A DNA stretch of 64,000 nucleotides. It comes from Methylobacter sp. Lineage in GTDB: Bacteria; Pseudomonadota; Gammaproteobacteria; Methylococcales; Methylomonadaceae. Where the stretch lies: positions 19,758 to 83,757 of the forward strand of contig SCPZ01000037.1 in assembly GCA_004299305.1 (NCBI GenBank), read 5' to 3'. Within the stretch, counting starts at the first letter, position 1. Each line of letters opens with the position of its first letter. Of the stretch, positions 61,194 to 64,000 are shown piece after piece. Both the position numbers and the translations under genes were made by a program. The notes beneath the pieces were generated by a model. That model made no database searches, was not told the DNA's origin, and saw only the letters and a program-made list of their open reading frames with translations.

Positions 61194-61677
61194 CGGCTAA
61201 AGCAGTATTTTGATAAAGGGCGCCGCGTTGTTTAAAGCAGCGGGTGCTGAACAGGATTTCTTTGTCGAAACCGCTTAAGCCGCAAGCGTTGACGAGCTGT
61301 TCCAGTTGCTTCAACACGGTGGCCCTGTCTTTGCCGTGTATCATGCAATACAGGTTATACGGCCATTCCGGCTGTCGTGGGCGTTGATAACAGAGTGTCA
61401 CAAACGAAAACCGGCTGATATGTCCGCCCAATTGTTTAATAAGATTATCCGGTACATTCCAGACTATCATCGCATTGGCGCGGTAGCCCAGTTGCCGGTG
61501 CTTGACGATAACGCCCAGGCGTTTGATAAGGCCTTGTTGCTTAAGCCGGGTTAGGCGTTCTATCACTTCGGCCTCGGGCATGTCGCAAAGCCGCCCGATT
61601 TCGGCATAAGGCCGGGGGCAAACCGGCAAACCTAGCTGGATATGTTCGAGCAGTTGGCGGTCACGAGCATCAATCAT
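61186..61677 (-). CDS. nirL: Lrp/AsnC-type siroheme decarboxylase subunit
   Basis: DARDRQLLEHIQLGLPVCPRPYAEIGRLCDM; RPRQPEWPYNLYCMIHG. Confidence 0.82.
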   Translation of the reverse strand: MIDARDRQLLEHIQLGLPVCPRPYAEIGRLCDMPEAEVIERLTRLKQQGLIKRLGVIVKHRQLGYRANAMIVWNVPDNLIKQLGGHISRFSFVTLCYQRPRQPEWPYNLYCMIHGKDRATVLKQLEQLVNACGLSGFDKEILFSTRCFKQRGALYQNTALADG

Positions 61678-62152
61678 TATTCAGGTCCAGCTTAAAGCCC
61701 AAATCAATGAAAAAATCATCCAGCATCGGCAGCAGCATGGCCGGGTAGGATGTTTCCTGTTCTATTGAGTCGATCACGGCGCGTAAATGCTCGGCATCGG
61801 AAGCGATGACTACGAACCAGAGATTAAGCTGGTGTTCGCGTTCATAATTATGATTGACCTCCGGGTAAGCGCTGATTTTATCGGCAACTTGTTGCAGTTG
61901 CTGTTCAGGCACGGCCATCGCGACCAGGGCGCTGACGCCGATATGGTTGGGCGGAATAACCGGGCCGATGCGGCTGATGAAGTTGTTATCGCATAGCTCG
62001 GTGAATGCTGATAAAACATCGGTCTCGGTCACGCCCAGTGCATCGGCGATGTCTTGGTAAGGTCTGGCCGATAGCGGAAAGTCGTGCTGGTAGTCGTTGA
62101 GCAGTTGTTTGTGTAAGTGGGATAGCATATCTTTGATATTAAAAAATGACAC
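61670..62152 (-). CDS. nirD: Lrp/AsnC-type siroheme decarboxylase subunit
   Basis: HDFPLSARPYQDIADALGVTETDVL; EVNHNYEREHQLNLWFVV. Confidence 0.85.
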   Translation of the reverse strand: MSFFNIKDMLSHLHKQLLNDYQHDFPLSARPYQDIADALGVTETDVLSAFTELCDNNFISRIGPVIPPNHIGVSALVAMAVPEQQLQQVADKISAYPEVNHNYEREHQLNLWFVVIASDAEHLRAVIDSIEQETSYPAMLLPMLDDFFIDLGFKLDLNND

Positions 62153-62307
62153 CCGGTTGGCATTGGGGGTACGATGCCATAAATTATGGCATTTAGAGAA
62201 TAATAATGTTCAAAGCCAGCTTTGAACTCCAATATTTACGCTCTCTGGAGTCCAAAGCTAGCTTTGGACGCTTTAAGTTTTTTATAGAGCGCGAGTAGTT
62301 GCTTTAA

Positions 62308-62364
62308 AAATCCGCGTAAACCAGCTTAATCAGTGTCGCCTACTTTTGGCATCCGTGTGCCATT
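62308..62364. repeat. Partial copy 5 of the MITE-like family
   Basis: aaatccgcgtaaaccagcttaatcagtgtcgcctacttttggcatccgtgtgccat. Confidence 0.65.
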
Positions 62365-62377
62365 AAAAGACTTGGTT

Positions 62378-63541
62378 TCATAAGCCGATTTTATGCGCAC
62401 GCGAGCTAAAGAAAATGCCGTTGGGTTGCTTGGCGGGCAGGCGGGTGATTTCCTGCAAGGTGTCCGTGTCGTAAACCACCAGCTGGTTATCGTCTCTTAG
62501 CGCAACCCAGACTTGTTCGCCGCGCGGGGTGAATTCCATGTGCAGGACGCCTTTTCCCGGTGACAAGGTTTTATGCAAGGACAGGTCTTTGACATCGATA
62601 ACCTGCAATTGGTTATTATCAGGGAAAGCAAAGTTAACCCAGACTTGCCGCGCATCGGGCCGAGCCATCACAAAGACCGGTTGTCCGGCTACCGCTATGG
62701 TGTCATGCAATTCCCAGGTTTTCTTGTCGATGACCAGGACTTTATGTTGGCCTACCGCGGGTGCAAACACGTAATCACCGGCTACCGCCCAGCCTTCAAG
62801 ATGCGGCATTTTATAAACCGGCAGTTTTTCATCGTCTTTGCCGTAGTCGGGCAAGATACGTTTGACGCCGACATCAAGATTCCATAAATCCAGCAATGCC
62901 AAGCCGGGTTCGCCGAATAGACCAGCTATATAATAGTGTCCATCCGGCGACATTAACGCGTCGTAAGGCTGTTTGCCGATGTTCGGGAACTTTTTAATGA
63001 CCGGCGCTTTGGGATTTTTAAAGTCCGCCATCCAGATTTCACCGGCATCGAACAGGCTGAACACAAAGCGTTGTCCGGGCGCATCGACTAAACCGACCAC
63101 TTTGGAACGCAGTCCTTCGCCATAGTTAGAAGGAATGTCGGCAACCAGTTCCAGTGTGTCGGCTGAAAAAACTTTAATGCCGCCCGGCGTATAGTTGGAC
63201 ACGGCGATTAATTTACCGTCTTGGGAAATCGCCCCGCCGATGCTGTTGCCCGCCTGGATGATGCGTTTGTCGATGGCGTCCTTAAGCATATCGACTTTGG
63301 TCAGGCCGCCGTCCCGGCCGAAAACATAGGCATAACGCTGGTCGCGGGAGAAAACCACGGAAGCATGGGATAAATCGCCCAGTTTTTCGATTTTGGCTAA
63401 GCGTTTATGTTCGGTGGTGTTGATGATTAACGCATTGCCGTCTTCGCGTTCGATGACTATGCCTAGGTCGCCGGTGGCGCGTAGGTCTGCGATGGCGTTA
63501 AAGGATAATAAGAAGATTAGGAGTGATAACGTTTTTTTCAT
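62378..63541 (-). CDS. nirF: Heme d1 biosynthesis beta-propeller protein
   Basis: RATGDLGIVIEREDGNALIINTTEHKRLAKIEKLGDLSHASVVFSRDQRYAYVFGRDGGLTKVD; adjacent nirDLGH. Confidence 0.95.
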   Translation of the reverse strand: MKKTLSLLIFLLSFNAIADLRATGDLGIVIEREDGNALIINTTEHKRLAKIEKLGDLSHASVVFSRDQRYAYVFGRDGGLTKVDMLKDAIDKRIIQAGNSIGGAISQDGKLIAVSNYTPGGIKVFSADTLELVADIPSNYGEGLRSKVVGLVDAPGQRFVFSLFDAGEIWMADFKNPKAPVIKKFPNIGKQPYDALMSPDGHYYIAGLFGEPGLALLDLWNLDVGVKRILPDYGKDDEKLPVYKMPHLEGWAVAGDYVFAPAVGQHKVLVIDKKTWELHDTIAVAGQPVFVMARPDARQVWVNFAFPDNNQLQVIDVKDLSLHKTLSPGKGVLHMEFTPRGEQVWVALRDDNQLVVYDTDTLQEITRLPAKQPNGIFFSSRAHKIGL

Positions 63542-63549
63542 AGATATTC

Positions 63550-63800
63550 ATCTCGTTCCCACGCGCCGCGTGGGAATGCAGTCAGGGCGCGCTGCGCCAC
63601 AAGGCGGTATAAGTTATTAAGGTAAGTCAGGCAACAGCCCCGTTTATGAGTTCCCAAGTGGCGCGTCCGTCGTAATATACAAGTGAACTGTCTACGGCAG
63701 GAATGTTCTCGTTCTCACACGCTGTGTCTTGCCTATTTCAGCGTATTGACTGCAACTCGCGGCGCAGCGCGCCTTGACTGCGTTCCCACGCAGCGCGCTC
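63550..63800. repeat. 'CTCGTTCCCACGCG...' palindromic intergenic repeat cluster
   Basis: ctcgttcccacgcgccgcgtgggaatgcagtcagggcgcgctgcgcc and the related 63709..63800 copy. Confidence 0.75.
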
Positions 63801-63998
63801 GTCGTTATACACAAGTATTTAAAAGCACGTCATCCCGGCAGGGATTGCCGGGATCCAGAAGCCATGGAGGGCGATACCGAAACAGACGCAAGTGTCACAT
63901 GGAGACTGCTCAATAAAATCAAGTGTTCACATCCCTGTGCTCTGGATTCCGGCAATCCCTGCCGGAATGACGGTGTACCTCAGGCACTTGTGTATAAA
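63793..63998. repeat. About 205-bp inverted-repeat (MITE-like) element
   Basis: Left ttatacacaagt...gtcatcccggcagggattgccgggatccag; right ctggattccggcaatccctgccggaatgac...acttgtgtataa. Confidence 0.85.
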
Positions 63999-64000
63999 GA

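Noticed and set aside
63393-63916. ORFs 63393..63620(+) and 63683..63916(+)
   Set aside because: Antisense to nirF or within repeat DNA ('PTRRVGMQSGRAAP' is the repeat translated).

Overview
This 64 kb window looks like gammaproteobacterial chromosome. The gene content and dispersed repeats suggest a Methylococcales-like organism, but that is inference and no taxonomic search was possible. The housekeeping backbone includes queA, cyaA, argH-hemC-hemD-hemX-hemY, trxC, nifJ with a DHOD-like gene, dapE/dapD/dapC, mnmH (selU) with a FAD-oxidoreductase-SelD fusion, and a heme d1 block (nirF-D-L-G-H, then nirJ). There are three tRNA genes: Leu-CAA, Arg-ACG and Asn-GTT. Accessory content includes: a DevBCA-like ABC exporter; a tight SRPBCC / short-LOV photoreceptor / sterol-desaturase-like / msrP / msrQ gene string; two large RTX proteins plus one RTX C-terminal relict; a MazEF-like and a ParDE-like toxin-antitoxin pair; an OLD-like AAA+TOPRIM nuclease next to a 624-aa HD-like protein; and a secreted caspase-fold-like DUF6345-type protein paired with a propeptide-like protein. 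Intergenic DNA is rich in repeats. The best supported is a MITE-like family, with two copies that have perfect 12-bp terminal inverted repeats (GTAACTACTCAG) and perfect 8-bp target duplications, consistent with IS66-type mobilisation. Other notable items are a 51-bp direct repeat bracketing the OLD-like nuclease inside a relict selD tail, a solitary type I-E-like CRISPR repeat, a (TCC)17 microsatellite, and an HTH gene broken by an exact 16-bp tandem duplication. All assignments come from reading the sequence and motif recall; no database search was run.
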